From: Chryseobacterium camelliae | Lineage (GTDB): Bacteria; Bacteroidota; Bacteroidia; Flavobacteriales; Weeksellaceae | Direction: 5' to 3' | Assembly (NCBI RefSeq): GCF_030818575.1 | Contig: NZ_JAUTAL010000001.1 | Span: 1,922,001-1,986,000 of the forward strand | Length of the DNA stretch: 64,000 bases | In this document: piece after piece, positions 51,870-61,761 of the stretch | How the letters are laid out: the number at the start of each line of letters is the position of its first letter | Numbering within the stretch: the stretch's first letter is position 1 | Position numbers and translations under genes: made by a program | Notes under the pieces: model-generated | Databases searched by the model: none | Told to the model about the DNA's origin: nothing | The model's input: only the letters and a program-made list of their open reading frames with translations

Positions 51870-53354
51870 ATGAATAAGCCATTTCGATCCATCAGAATCG
51901 TATTTCTGCTCCTGGCGGTATCATTTTCAAAGCAACTGACTGCTCAGAGCATAACAGACAGTATTGATGTATTCATCAAAGGAAAAATGGCACAGCTGAA
52001 TATTCCGGGCCTCCAGCTGGCGATCATCCGAAATGGAAGATTAGATAAACTGGAAAACTACGGCTTTGCAAGCCTGGAACACCAGGTAGCTACAAGTTCA
52101 GAAACCACTTTCTCAATCAACTCCATGACCAAAGCTTTTGTGGGCGTAGCGGTAATGCAGTTGCAGGAGCAGGGAAAACTGGATGTGAAAGATCCCATAT
52201 CCAAATATATGGACGATATCCCTGACGAATGGAAATCCATCAGGATTGACCAGATACTAAGCAATACTTCCGGCCTTCCCAATAATATAGACGAAAAAGA
52301 ACAGGTATTGGGCGATGGCAATGAAGACCGCAACTGGGAAATGGTTAAAAAGCTACCGATAGAATTCAGGCCCGGAGAAAAATTCAGTTACAATCAGACC
52401 GGATATTATATTATAGGGAAAATCATAACCAAGCTCAGCGGTCAGCATTTTACAAAATTTATTGAAGAAAACCAATTCAAAGCCTGTGGTATGACTTCCA
52501 CCCGGTTTGGTGATTCCAGCGATATTATTCCCAATAATTCAAACTCCTATTCTACCCTGTATAATGATGACGGAAAATGGATCAACGACGGTAAACTGCA
52601 TAATTCCTATGCTATTTTTCCTCTGTTCTTCAGAACCGCAACAGGAATCATTTCAACATCCGGAGACCTGGCCCAGTGGCTGATGGCACTGCAAAGCAGA
52701 AAACTACTGAAAAACCCGTCCAGCATAGATCAGATGTTCGCTACAGCCAGGCTGAATAACGGGAACATCGGCGGATTCAATAAACTGACCAATGGATATG
52801 CTTTGGGCTGGCCGACAGTAGTCAGAGAAGAGCATCCCGCAATGGCACCCGTTGGCGGAATGCGTTCCGCATTGTTTTTATATCCTCAGGATGACTTGTC
52901 CATAATCGTTCTCACCAATCTTCAGGGTTCGAATCCTGAATGGTTCATAGACGAGATTGCAGGATTTTATATTCCCGATATGAAAACGAAAAACGGTTTC
53001 GGATTGAGTAAAAATTTAAAGTTTCTGCGCCAGGAACTCCTTAAGAGTGGTTTTGAAAATGCAGATAAAATTTTCAATAAGATCAGCAGGAGCCATAAAA
53101 ACTTTATCCTCACAGAAGATGAAGTGAATGCCTGGGGTTATCAGCTTGTGGAACAGGGCAAAAAAAATGAAGCATTGCAGGTTTTCAAACTGAATACCCT
53201 GCTGTTTCCCAAAAGTTCCAATGTCTATGACAGCTATGGCGAAATACTGGAAGCTCTTGGAAACCGGAAGGAAGCGATCCTTAACTATAGGAAATCGCTG
53301 CAGCTGAATCCTGAAAACACCAATGCCACCCAGTATTTAAAGGATAAAAAATGA
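51870..53354 (+). CDS. Secreted serine hydrolase (beta-lactamase/class C PBP-like) with TPR tail
   Basis: A 494-residue protein with a signal peptide (VFLLLAVSFSKQLTAQ). The beta-lactamase-related domain occupies residues about 30-365. Ser85-x-x-Lys88 (NSMTKAF) is the nucleophile motif, Tyr in FSYNQTGYYIIG the YxN-like second motif, and APVGGMRS a plausible third motif. C-terminal repeats (ALQVFKLNTLLFPKSSNVYD, NYRKSLQLNPENTNA) form TPR-like helices. Esterase, peptidase or D-amidase activity is possible. It precedes a second such gene at 53398, so they may be co-transcribed. Confidence 0.9.
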   Translation: MNKPFRSIRIVFLLLAVSFSKQLTAQSITDSIDVFIKGKMAQLNIPGLQLAIIRNGRLDKLENYGFASLEHQVATSSETTFSINSMTKAFVGVAVMQLQEQGKLDVKDPISKYMDDIPDEWKSIRIDQILSNTSGLPNNIDEKEQVLGDGNEDRNWEMVKKLPIEFRPGEKFSYNQTGYYIIGKIITKLSGQHFTKFIEENQFKACGMTSTRFGDSSDIIPNNSNSYSTLYNDDGKWINDGKLHNSYAIFPLFFRTATGIISTSGDLAQWLMALQSRKLLKNPSSIDQMFATARLNNGNIGGFNKLTNGYALGWPTVVREEHPAMAPVGGMRSALFLYPQDDLSIIVLTNLQGSNPEWFIDEIAGFYIPDMKTKNGFGLSKNLKFLRQELLKSGFENADKIFNKISRSHKNFILTEDEVNAWGYQLVEQGKKNEALQVFKLNTLLFPKSSNVYDSYGEILEALGNRKEAILNYRKSLQLNPENTNATQYLKDKK

Positions 53355-53397
53355 GAATGCGTCTGTAAATATATTCCTTTTTAAAACCTAACCTTAT

Positions 53398-54528
53398 ATG
53401 AAAAAGCTCCTTTTAATGTTCACTTTTGTATCCTATGCAACAGGCTGTTTTGCTCAAACGGGTCAGATACACTGGCCTACAGATAATCAGTTAAAAACGG
53501 CATCCGATTCATTGGTGGACCGATCGGTTTTTGCTTTTATGCAGCATAATTCCAGAGTCGGGATTTCAATAGGGATTATAAAAAACGGAAAGGAATACCT
53601 GTATAACTACGGTTCAAGCCGGAAAGACAGACAGGACCTGCCGACAGAACATACGATATACGAGCTTGCTTCCATCACGAAAACATTTGGGGCCACCTTA
53701 CTTGCGAGGGCTGTTCTCGATAAGAAGGCAGACCTCAACGATGACATACGAAAATACCTGAAGGAAGATTATCCTAATCTGGAGTTTAACGGAACCCCCA
53801 TTACTTTACGTAATCTGGCTAACCTCACCTCGGGATTACCCAACTGGATGCCGGATAAAGATATCTTTGGCAAGGCAGACCCGGACTCCATACCCTACCT
53901 CTTGGATTCTGTCCATACAGCCTACAGCAGGCAGGATCTCTACCGGGACCTGCATCAGGTGCAATTAAAGGCTGTACCGGGAAGCGTTTCCAGGCACTGC
54001 AATACAGCAGCACAATTGCTTGGATATATCCTGGAAGGCATTTATAATGATTCTTATGAAAACCTCCTGAAAAGATATTTCGTGCGACCCTTAAAAATGA
54101 AAGATACCTATCTGCTGGAATCCGGTAAGCTGCCGCTAAAAATGGCAAAAGGATATGACGAAAAGGGGCGTATGATGCCTGTTATTGATTGGGAAGATCT
54201 CAGAGTGGCCGCAAGTATAGCTTCTTCCAGTTCGGATATGCTGAAGTACATGGCTTTCCAGCTGAATGAAAAAAATGCTGTCGTCAACTTGAGCCACCAG
54301 CCTACGTTCGGCAACATTGAGGATGGCGCAGTTGCCCTAAACTGGAAAGTAAAAAAAACAGCATCTGGCAGGAGGAGTATTTCACATACAGGAGGAAGCC
54401 TGGGATTCAGCAGCTACATGATATTGTATCCGGATCTGAATTCAGGTATTGTCCTGCTGTCCAATGAAGCAGATCAGGGCACCCAGAATGAACTGATCCT
54501 CCTGGCAGATAAAATCCTGAAACCATAG
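53398..54528 (+). CDS. Secreted serine hydrolase (beta-lactamase-like)
   Basis: A 376-residue protein with a signal peptide (LLLMFTFVSYATGCFAQ). Ser92-x-x-Lys95 (ELASITKTFG) is the active-site motif. The segment PGSVSRHCNTAAQLLGYI has Cys-Asn where YxN is usual (Tyr replaced by Cys), and ISHTGGSLGFSSY carries the HTGG third motif. The changed second motif could alter or reduce activity. It starts 43 bp after the preceding serine hydrolase. Confidence 0.88.
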   Translation: MKKLLLMFTFVSYATGCFAQTGQIHWPTDNQLKTASDSLVDRSVFAFMQHNSRVGISIGIIKNGKEYLYNYGSSRKDRQDLPTEHTIYELASITKTFGATLLARAVLDKKADLNDDIRKYLKEDYPNLEFNGTPITLRNLANLTSGLPNWMPDKDIFGKADPDSIPYLLDSVHTAYSRQDLYRDLHQVQLKAVPGSVSRHCNTAAQLLGYILEGIYNDSYENLLKRYFVRPLKMKDTYLLESGKLPLKMAKGYDEKGRMMPVIDWEDLRVAASIASSSSDMLKYMAFQLNEKNAVVNLSHQPTFGNIEDGAVALNWKVKKTASGRRSISHTGGSLGFSSYMILYPDLNSGIVLLSNEADQGTQNELILLADKILKP

Positions 54529-54725
54529 CCAAAAGAATTTCATGATCCATCCCTGTATATGACCTATAGTGATGCCCTTACTGAACATCCCCAGATCGCC
54601 TGACGTTACGGGCTACTTCTGCTCACGACTGTATAAATGAATGTCCTTATGCAACAGGCAAATTAATTTGATGTCATATGATCAAATAATCCGTAGATTT
54701 AAAAACCTAAAAAAAACAAGAAATA

Positions 54726-55700
54726 ATGACCGGAATATCCACCAAATTCTATCTCTTTTTCTATTGCCTGATCATTTCAGGTGCACTATCGGCCCAGAAA
54801 AATGCCGTAAGCTACGTTGAAGAGGCCATCACGCTGATGAAGAAAAACTCAGTCAATAAAGGGACAGTGGACTGGACAAAGCTCTCGGAAGAAGCCCTGG
54901 CTTCTGCTGCCGGTAAAGGAACAGTCAAGGAAGCCTATCCGATCATTACTAAAAGCCTTGAGCTGCTTCAGGACCAGCATTCCGGATTTTATCCTCCGGA
55001 AATGGTCAGTGCCTACATGAAGCGCTATACAGAATCCGGCCTGGAATTCCCGTATGCAAAAGACAGTCTGATCAATGGCCAGCTGGCCTATCTTTCGGTT
55101 CCGGCCATCGGCAATCTGAACCAGGACGACTGGAAGCTGTACGTGAGTGATTTTTATAAAAAAATAAAAGCCCTGGATGCCAGCAACCCAAAAGCCTGGA
55201 TCCTGGATCTCAGAGACAACGACGGAGGAATGTTTTCTCCGATGTTCAAAGCGATACAGCCATTTTTAGACAGCGAAAAAGCTGTTGGATCCATCGATAA
55301 CAGCGGCAGGGCCAGCTATTATGCCAACCGCAAAAATGATGTGCTTTTCGGCCAGACGGTGATCGCCACCATAGAGGTTCCGGCAATGACCCTGCAACAT
55401 AAAAAAATTCCGATCTATATCCTGGTCAGTAAAAAGACCGCGAGTTCAGGTGAATTTGTTACCGCGGCTTTCGCCGGGCAGAAAAACACCACGATCATCG
55501 GAACCCCTACCCAGGGACTCACTTCTGACAATTCTGAGTTCAGGATGTCAGACGGTGCCATTCTGAAGCTTACCACAGGAATCCTGGTGAACAGGAAGGG
55601 GGATCAATACAAGGAGGTTGGAAAAGGTATTGCTCCGGACCGGTACGTCAAGTCCAGAAACCTGCAGGATTATATTGCTTCCCTGCCGGCAAACCGTTAA
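54726..55700 (+). CDS. S41-family secreted peptidase
   Basis: A 324-residue protein with a signal peptide (YLFFYCLIISGALSAQ). The C-terminal tail-processing-protease-type core includes AWILDLRDNDGGMFSPMF and the catalytic Ser region KKTASSGEFVTAAFAGQ, then GTPTQGLTSDN. There is no PDZ domain of normal length between the N-terminal helical part and the core, as in short S41 or retinol-binding-like members. It probably cleaves peptides in the periplasm. Confidence 0.88.
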   Translation: MTGISTKFYLFFYCLIISGALSAQKNAVSYVEEAITLMKKNSVNKGTVDWTKLSEEALASAAGKGTVKEAYPIITKSLELLQDQHSGFYPPEMVSAYMKRYTESGLEFPYAKDSLINGQLAYLSVPAIGNLNQDDWKLYVSDFYKKIKALDASNPKAWILDLRDNDGGMFSPMFKAIQPFLDSEKAVGSIDNSGRASYYANRKNDVLFGQTVIATIEVPAMTLQHKKIPIYILVSKKTASSGEFVTAAFAGQKNTTIIGTPTQGLTSDNSEFRMSDGAILKLTTGILVNRKGDQYKEVGKGIAPDRYVKSRNLQDYIASLPANR

Positions 55701-55843
55701 AATACAGAAACCCCGTACATGGTTTCTACCTGCATACCATGCTTTTATCCAGGTAGAATGCTGCAAAAATGGCAGTTTTATAATTAACAGGTCTGATCAT
55801 AATCTTATGAATTTAATATAACCGGATATAAATAAGTCCAGAT

Positions 55844-56417
55844 ATGCTGAAAACAAATTACCGTGAAACAGTGCTGAAAAAAATCAGTAGGCTCAGAAAT
55901 ATTATACTGGAAATCGTTGTATTTTGTATTTCTCTTATCGCCGCAGGGATAGGCCTTCTCCTTTACTATGGATACATAACGAACAGCAACAGGACTATAG
56001 TGTATGATACTGCCTGCATTTCTGATATTCATTGGCGCAACTGTTTTTATGCGGTCTTTTTTTAAAGGATATCTTGAAGTAATCGGAGTAATGACGGATG
56101 AAGACCTGGAAACTATGGAAAAGCTGGAGAAAACCAGATGGTGGCTGGAGAAACAGCTTCCGTCTTTCATTATTTATTCAGGTAAGATCAGGGTTTTCAA
56201 ACTATATAGCCAACCTGATATTTCCTTTACAGAACTCAGTGAAATTTTAATCCGTCCCAATTACTTCAGCAGAGGCAGGCAAAATAAACTGGTCATTTTC
56301 AAGAAATCAAAAGGCGGAAGCTTTTTCTTCGGTATGGACAGCAATCCTGCACAGGAAGAACATCTTCTGAATAAAGCCGTCGAATATAATCCGAACATCA
56401 TCATCACAAACAGATAA
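55844..56417 (+). pseudogene. Two-TM membrane protein gene split by an apparent frameshift
   Basis: Two overlapping reading frames together look like one protein of about 190 residues. The first (55844-56065) gives an N-terminal helix (IILEIVVFCISLIAAGIGLL) and then loses sense after NRTIVYDT. The second (56004-56417) begins MILPAFLIFIGATVFMRSFF, a second helix, and continues as a soluble domain (EKTRWWLEKQLPSFIIY, KGGSFFFGMDSNPAQEEHLL) to NIIITNR. The join needs a +1 shift near 56000. It could be a true pseudogene, a sequencing error, or two overlapping genes. The gap 56418-56773 holds nothing I can identify. Confidence 0.6.
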
Positions 56418-56773
56418 ACTGTAAGGTATTTCTTTCTTATTAATGGATACAATCCCAAAGTGTTTTTTTGACCAACATAAATAACCATTCAGGTCATATT
56501 TCAAGAGATTACCTATATCCGGTGATCGAAAATCAAAAGAATTCATCACTGAGCAATCGGATCGCTACATATCGGCATAAATTATGAACTATACCCGGGG
56601 TATTTTCCAGCAGTAACAATTGCTGAACCAGCAGGACTGTTGCAAACAGCATGCACCAAGCGTATTACAGCTTTCAAAAATTGGTTTCAAAGCTCTGAAA
56701 GTAAATAATGCTGTTTACACTACTCTATACTTGCCTGGAAAAATTAAAACCAATAAGTATTAAAATTCAAAAA

Positions 56774-57742
56774 ATGGAGGCAATCGTCATTACAAAATCC
56801 GGAGGTCCGGAAGTATTACAATTAAAGGAGTACCCAACGCCCGAAATATCGGCAGACCGGGTATTGATAGAGGTAAAAGCAGCAGGCATCAACCGGCTGG
56901 ATATTTTTCAGCGTGAAGGCAATTATCCTGCTCCGGCTGGCGTTCCGGCTGACATTTTAGGCGTGGAAGTTGCCGGAATAATCGTTGATTGCGGACCGGA
57001 TATCACCGATTTTAAAGTGGGTGACCCTGTCTGCGCGCTTCTGGAAGGAGGCGGTTATGCTGAGTTCGTGAGTGTCCGTGAAGGCCAATGCCTTCCGGTT
57101 CCTGACGGCCTCAGTTTTGCCGAAGCTGCAAGTCTGCCGGAAACGGTATGTACGGTTTGGTCCAATGTATTTCAGAGGGGAAAACTTCAGCCCGGGGAAA
57201 CCCTATTAATCCACGGAGGAAACAGTGGCATCGGAATTACAGGAATCCAAATCGCTCACGCTTTGGGTTCAAAGGTGATTGTTACGGCAGGCTCAGATGA
57301 AAAAGGTAAAATATGCTTGGATCTGGGTGCTGACGTATGCATCAATTATAAAACTCAGGATTTTGAAACGGAACTTCAGGATGAAGGAGCTGATGTTATT
57401 TTAGACATGATAGGCGGCCATTATTTAGCTAAGAATATCAATATTCTGAAACCGGAAGGAAGGCTCGTCCATATCAATGCTGTAGATGGAAACAAGACAC
57501 AGCTGGATATTACAAAGGTGATGCAGAAACGCCTGACGATCACCGGAAGCACCCTCAGAAGCAGGGAATATGAATTTAAAAGACAGCTGACCAGACAGGT
57601 TCAGGGCCATGTATGGCCCTTAATAACATCGAAAAAATTCAGGCCTGTACTATTCAGGACTTTTCCTTTTTCGGAAGCTTCCGAAGCACACCGATTACTG
57701 GAAGGAGGTACCCATACCGGTAAAATTATCCTCGTAAGATAA
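56774..57742 (+). CDS. NAD(P)H:quinone oxidoreductase (zinc-free MDR)
   Basis: A 322-residue medium-chain dehydrogenase of the quinone oxidoreductase/PIG3 type. GINRLDIFQREGNYP, LGVEVAGIIVDCG and the cofactor loop LLIHGGNSGIGITGIQIAHA are typical; zinc-binding Cys/His residues of alcohol dehydrogenases are absent. It uses NADPH to reduce quinones or enones. The start MEAIVITKSGGPEV was chosen over one 22 codons upstream because the family begins there. Confidence 0.92.
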   Translation: MEAIVITKSGGPEVLQLKEYPTPEISADRVLIEVKAAGINRLDIFQREGNYPAPAGVPADILGVEVAGIIVDCGPDITDFKVGDPVCALLEGGGYAEFVSVREGQCLPVPDGLSFAEAASLPETVCTVWSNVFQRGKLQPGETLLIHGGNSGIGITGIQIAHALGSKVIVTAGSDEKGKICLDLGADVCINYKTQDFETELQDEGADVILDMIGGHYLAKNINILKPEGRLVHINAVDGNKTQLDITKVMQKRLTITGSTLRSREYEFKRQLTRQVQGHVWPLITSKKFRPVLFRTFPFSEASEAHRLLEGGTHTGKIILVR

Positions 57743-58039
57743 TTCGCCCCTCATAAACACTGCAAAATATTAGCCTACAGTATTGCCAGAATGGTTTTCA
57801 GTGCTGGTTTTTTCTGTACATATTTTCGTGGTTTCCGGAAACTGGATATACAGATTGTCGACGGCTGCATTGATATCCATTGCTGCCGTATTCAGATATC
57901 TCAACAGTTAGATCCGCTTTTTTAATTAAAATGAAATATTACCATAGATTAAGATGTGTTGAATTTAAGTATGCTACATTTGCTAAAGAATCAGGACAGA
58001 AAAACATAAAAATAAATCACAACTTTAAAATTAACGACT

Positions 58040-58861
58040 ATGAGTACACTGAATTTAAAAGACGGAACAGAGATTTTTTACAAAGACCAGGGAGCAGGAC
58101 CTGTTTTGATGTTTCATCACGGATGGCCGCTGTCTTCCGACGACTGGGATGCGCAGGTGATCTTTTTCCTGCAGAGGGGCTACCGGGTGATAGCACACGA
58201 CAGAAGAGGCCACGGGCGTTCCAGCCAGAATATCTATAATCATACTATTGAGCAGTATGCTTCCGATGCAGCCGAACTGGTTGAATTTTTAGACCTGAGA
58301 GACGTGATCCACATTGGTCACTCAACAGGCGGTGGCGAAGTAATCCGCTATGTGAACAAATATGCCAACGGAAGGGCGAAAAAAGCGGTGTTAATTAGCG
58401 CAGTTCCACCGGTTATGGTTAAGAGTGAAAACAACCCTGACGGTGTTCCGATGGAAGTCTTCGACAATATCAGGGAACAGACTTTAAACAACAGAAACCA
58501 GTTCTATATTGACCTGACCTTTCCTTTTTACGGCTACAACAGAGAAGGTGCCAACGTGAAAGAAGGCGTGCAGAAAAACTGGTGGAGACAAGGCATGATG
58601 GGCGGAATCGTAGCGCACTATGACGGTATCAAAGCGTTTTCTGAAACCGATTTTACAGAGGACCTGAAATTGGTAGACATTCCCGTTCTGCTCCTGCACG
58701 GCGAAGATGACCAGATTGTTCCTATTGAAAATTCAGCTATTAAATCTGCAAAACTCCTGAAAAACGGAACGCTGATTACATATCCCGGTTTCCCGCACGG
58801 AATGCCGACTACAGAGCACGAAACCATTAACAGGGATCTTCTGAAGTTCATTGAGTCTTAA
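58040..58861 (+). CDS. Alpha/beta hydrolase, non-haem chloroperoxidase-like
   Basis: A 273-residue protein matching the cofactor-free haloperoxidase/arylesterase group. It has FHHGWPLSSDDWD (oxyanion region), nucleophile Ser95 in HIGHSTGGGEV, Asp in LLHGEDDQIVP (about residue 224) and His in FPHGMPTTEH (about residue 253). The usual activity is esterase or perhydrolase. A TACATTTG element (57975-57982) lies 58 bp upstream and could be a -7 promoter box. A strong terminator follows. Confidence 0.92.
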   Translation: MSTLNLKDGTEIFYKDQGAGPVLMFHHGWPLSSDDWDAQVIFFLQRGYRVIAHDRRGHGRSSQNIYNHTIEQYASDAAELVEFLDLRDVIHIGHSTGGGEVIRYVNKYANGRAKKAVLISAVPPVMVKSENNPDGVPMEVFDNIREQTLNNRNQFYIDLTFPFYGYNREGANVKEGVQKNWWRQGMMGGIVAHYDGIKAFSETDFTEDLKLVDIPVLLLHGEDDQIVPIENSAIKSAKLLKNGTLITYPGFPHGMPTTEHETINRDLLKFIES

Positions 58862-58883
58862 TACATCTATATAATTATACAAG

Positions 58884-58914
58884 CTGTCTCATTCCGGAAT
58901 GAGGCAGTTTTTTT
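58884..58914 (+). terminator. Intrinsic terminator
   Basis: CTGTCTCATT, CCGG, AATGAGGCAG (58884-58907) followed by seven T, 22 bp after the hydrolase stop. Confidence 0.9.
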
Positions 58915-59057
58915 ATTGTCCATCACCGTCTTACATGTAAAAAAAGCTTATCCCGTAAGGATTTTAGCAATGTAGGTACGGATTTTGAATGTTTCAGAAA
59001 ATATTTTAAATATTATTTTTAATTATTAATAATATTTTAAACCAAATTTCTATAAAC

Positions 59058-60005
59058 ATGAAAATAACAAACAACTTCTGGAACATCCTGAAAGATACCT
59101 TTAAAGACTGGAGTGCCCGGGACCTGGGTACGGAAGCCGCCAGCCTTGCATATAGTGCCATTTTTTCAATTCCCGGGCTTCTTATCATCATCATATGGTT
59201 TGCGGGAATTTTCTTCGGTGAGGAGGCAGTGCGCGGGGAAATAACAAAACTCATCGGAAGCATGATGGGAAAAGATGTCGGGAAGAGCCTGGAAGAAATG
59301 GTGATTGGCGGTATGGTAGACAAAAAAAATATCGTCATGAAAATTGTAGGTGTGGTTACCTTGGTGTTTGGTGCCACTTCCCTGTTCTTTCAGTTCCAGA
59401 AATCGCTCAATAAGCTTTGGGATGTTGTGGCAGCCCCTAAAAAAGCGTGGGAAAAATACCTTCTGGACCGCGCGAATTCTTTAGGGATGATTGTTGTTAT
59501 AGCATTTCTGCTGCTGATCACTTTGTTGCTGAGCTCCTTTATCGGGCTTGCCAATGACTGGATCATCCGCCGCTTCAACCTGGAGACCTTATTTTTGGTG
59601 AATATCCTGAATATCGTGGTTGGTTTTGCCGTGACACTAATTCTTTTCGCGGCTATGTTTAAAATCCTTCCGGATGTTGAGATCCAGTGGAAGTCTGTCT
59701 GGGTGGGAGCTGCGGTAACGGCTGCGCTCTTTACGCTCGGTAAATACCTCCTGACTTTCTATTTCGATACGTTCAACCCCAGCTCTGCATTCGGGACAGC
59801 AGGAACCATTATTCTTTTGCTGTTGTGGATCAATTATACCTGCCAGATTATTTTTTTCGGTGCCGAATTTACCAAAGTATATGCAAAAACCATGGGACAT
59901 GAACTGAAACCGTCCAGACATGCAAAATGGAGCCCGCAGATGGTATCCAAGGAAGATGAAAAAGATATGGTAGAAGGTGCAGAGCCTGCTCAGAAACAAT
60001 CTTAG
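59058..60005 (+). CDS. YihY/BrkB family inner-membrane protein
   Basis: A 315-residue protein with about six predicted transmembrane helices. TEAASLAYSAIFSIPGLLII at the N-terminus and FNPSSAFGTAGTIILLLLWI with NYTCQIIFFGAEFTKVYA near the C-terminus are signatures of the YihY family (formerly annotated as ribonuclease BN). The role is unclear; a transport function has been proposed. The C-terminal tail is charged and cytoplasmic. The 260-bp gap to the convergent CstB-like gene shows no gene. Confidence 0.93.
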   Translation: MKITNNFWNILKDTFKDWSARDLGTEAASLAYSAIFSIPGLLIIIIWFAGIFFGEEAVRGEITKLIGSMMGKDVGKSLEEMVIGGMVDKKNIVMKIVGVVTLVFGATSLFFQFQKSLNKLWDVVAAPKKAWEKYLLDRANSLGMIVVIAFLLLITLLLSSFIGLANDWIIRRFNLETLFLVNILNIVVGFAVTLILFAAMFKILPDVEIQWKSVWVGAAVTAALFTLGKYLLTFYFDTFNPSSAFGTAGTIILLLLWINYTCQIIFFGAEFTKVYAKTMGHELKPSRHAKWSPQMVSKEDEKDMVEGAEPAQKQS

Positions 60006-60265
60006 ATGAAGCTTTTCATGCTGTATTTTCCATTTTTTTATACATTAATTCAGCAATGGTATGGATAATTCCTGAATATTTTTACGATACAACACATTAT
60101 ACATCAACTACATAGCCTCAATACTGAGTTTCAGCTGATCAGCAGGTGGGTTTCCGGATTTTTCAGTTGCCATTATAGCATTATGCTGTAGAGGCGTGAG
60201 ACTTTCGTAAACAGGTCCGAATACCTTCAGGCTTGAATATCCGGAACAATTGTACATATCCAACC

Positions 60266-61657
60266 TCAGATTTTTACAGGTCCTCCGTTTTCCAGCCATT
60301 CTTTCATTCCGCCGGAATAATTTTTAACCCTATCAAAACCGTTTTTCCTGAGCAAAGAATAGGCAATAGCGGCCCTGTACCCGCTCTGGCAATGGATAAC
60401 GATCTGTTTTTCACGGGAAAGGGTATCGATATGGTCTTGCAGGGTTCCTACAAATACGTTTACCGCATTTTCAATATGCGCAGTTTCATATTCAGTCCTG
60501 TTCCGCACATCCAAAACCTGGACCTCATCCCTGTTCAGGAAAGCTTTAAATTCCGCGGTATCTATAACATCGGCAATCTCCAAATCTATTCCAAGGTCAT
60601 TAATATGATCAATATAGCCAGTCATCTGATCCATTCCGATCCTCATCAGTTTCCGGGTAAGGTCATCTATTTGCCCATCCTCAGCAACCAGAATAAAAGG
60701 CTCGGAATATTCCATGATCCATCCCATCCATGTTGCAAATGAGTTATTCCCCTGGATATTGATGCTTCCCGGCAGAAAACCTTTGGCAAAATCTGCTTTA
60801 TTTCTGGTATCAATCACCTTTACTCCGTTATTATATGCCCTGAGGAATGCTTCCCCTGAAAGTTTGGTATGCTCAGGAACCTCCGTGAGTAAAGGCCTTT
60901 CCACTTTATTAAGCTTTTTCATCATCGCAAAGTATTTTGGAGGTTCCGGCTGGCCTTCCAGCAGGTCGTTTATAAAGCCCTCCTCATCTTCTCCATATTG
61001 AAAAGCCCAGTTGCGTATCTTTTCATAACCGACTGTTGAGCTGGGAACAGCCCCCAAGGATTTTCCACAGGCTGACCCGGCCCCATGTCCCGGCCAGACC
61101 TGGATGAATTCCGGAAGTTGACTGAAATCCCGAACGGAATGATACATTTCTTTGGCCCCTTGTTCCTGGGTACCGATGATTCCGGCTGCTTTCTCCAGCA
61201 AATCCGGCCTTCCGACATCCCCTACAAATACAAAATCCCCTGTAAAGATCATCACCGGTTCATCTGTTGCAGGATGGTCGGTCAGCAGAAAACTGATGCT
61301 TTCAGGAGTATGTCCCGGTGTATGAATGACTTTCAGACTAAGGTTTCCAACGGATAGCGTATCACCATCTTTTAATCCTATATGCGGAAACTCATACTGC
61401 CAGTCTTCACCGCCTTCATCCGACAGATAAAGCTGCGCGCCTGTAACTGCTGCAAGCTCGCGTGAACCCGACAGGAAATCCGCATGGATATGGGTTTCCG
61501 TTATGTGGGTAATGGTAAGGTTATTTTCCTGGGCAATCCGGAGATAAGTATCGATATCTCTTTTGGCATCGATCACAACCGCTTTACGTTCGGCCTGACA
61601 GCCGATCAAATAACTTGCCTGTGCAAGGCTCTTATCATAAATATGCTGAAAAAACAT
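60266..61657 (-). CDS. CstB-like MBL-fold persulfide dioxygenase/rhodanese fusion
   Basis: A 463-residue protein. Residues about 1-250 are a metallo-beta-lactamase persulfide-dioxygenase-like domain: ETHIHADFLSG (His56, His58, Asp60), HTPGHTPESISF and WPGHGAGSACGKSLG. Two rhodanese domains follow: the first (about 270-345) lacks the active Cys, and the second has Cys423 in VIHCQSGYRAA. This order matches CstB-type enzymes, which oxidise low-molecular-weight persulfides to thiosulfate or sulfite. It lies downstream of two sulfur-transport half-genes, fitting a sulfide detoxification operon. Confidence 0.92.
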   Translation of the reverse strand: MFFQHIYDKSLAQASYLIGCQAERKAVVIDAKRDIDTYLRIAQENNLTITHITETHIHADFLSGSRELAAVTGAQLYLSDEGGEDWQYEFPHIGLKDGDTLSVGNLSLKVIHTPGHTPESISFLLTDHPATDEPVMIFTGDFVFVGDVGRPDLLEKAAGIIGTQEQGAKEMYHSVRDFSQLPEFIQVWPGHGAGSACGKSLGAVPSSTVGYEKIRNWAFQYGEDEEGFINDLLEGQPEPPKYFAMMKKLNKVERPLLTEVPEHTKLSGEAFLRAYNNGVKVIDTRNKADFAKGFLPGSINIQGNNSFATWMGWIMEYSEPFILVAEDGQIDDLTRKLMRIGMDQMTGYIDHINDLGIDLEIADVIDTAEFKAFLNRDEVQVLDVRNRTEYETAHIENAVNVFVGTLQDHIDTLSREKQIVIHCQSGYRAAIAYSLLRKNGFDRVKNYSGGMKEWLENGGPVKI

Positions 61658-61761
61658 AATTTAAAATTTTAAAAGTTAAACACTGAGTGGTATAAAGCAA
61701 ATTTCCGTTTAAAACTATAGCTGTACCGCTACTTTTGTTACAAACGTTATCAGGAATCTTC

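Noticed and set aside
60108..60299. 63-codon minus-strand frame overlapping the end of the CstB-like gene
   Set aside because: It overlaps the 3' end of a confident gene and lacks any family signal.
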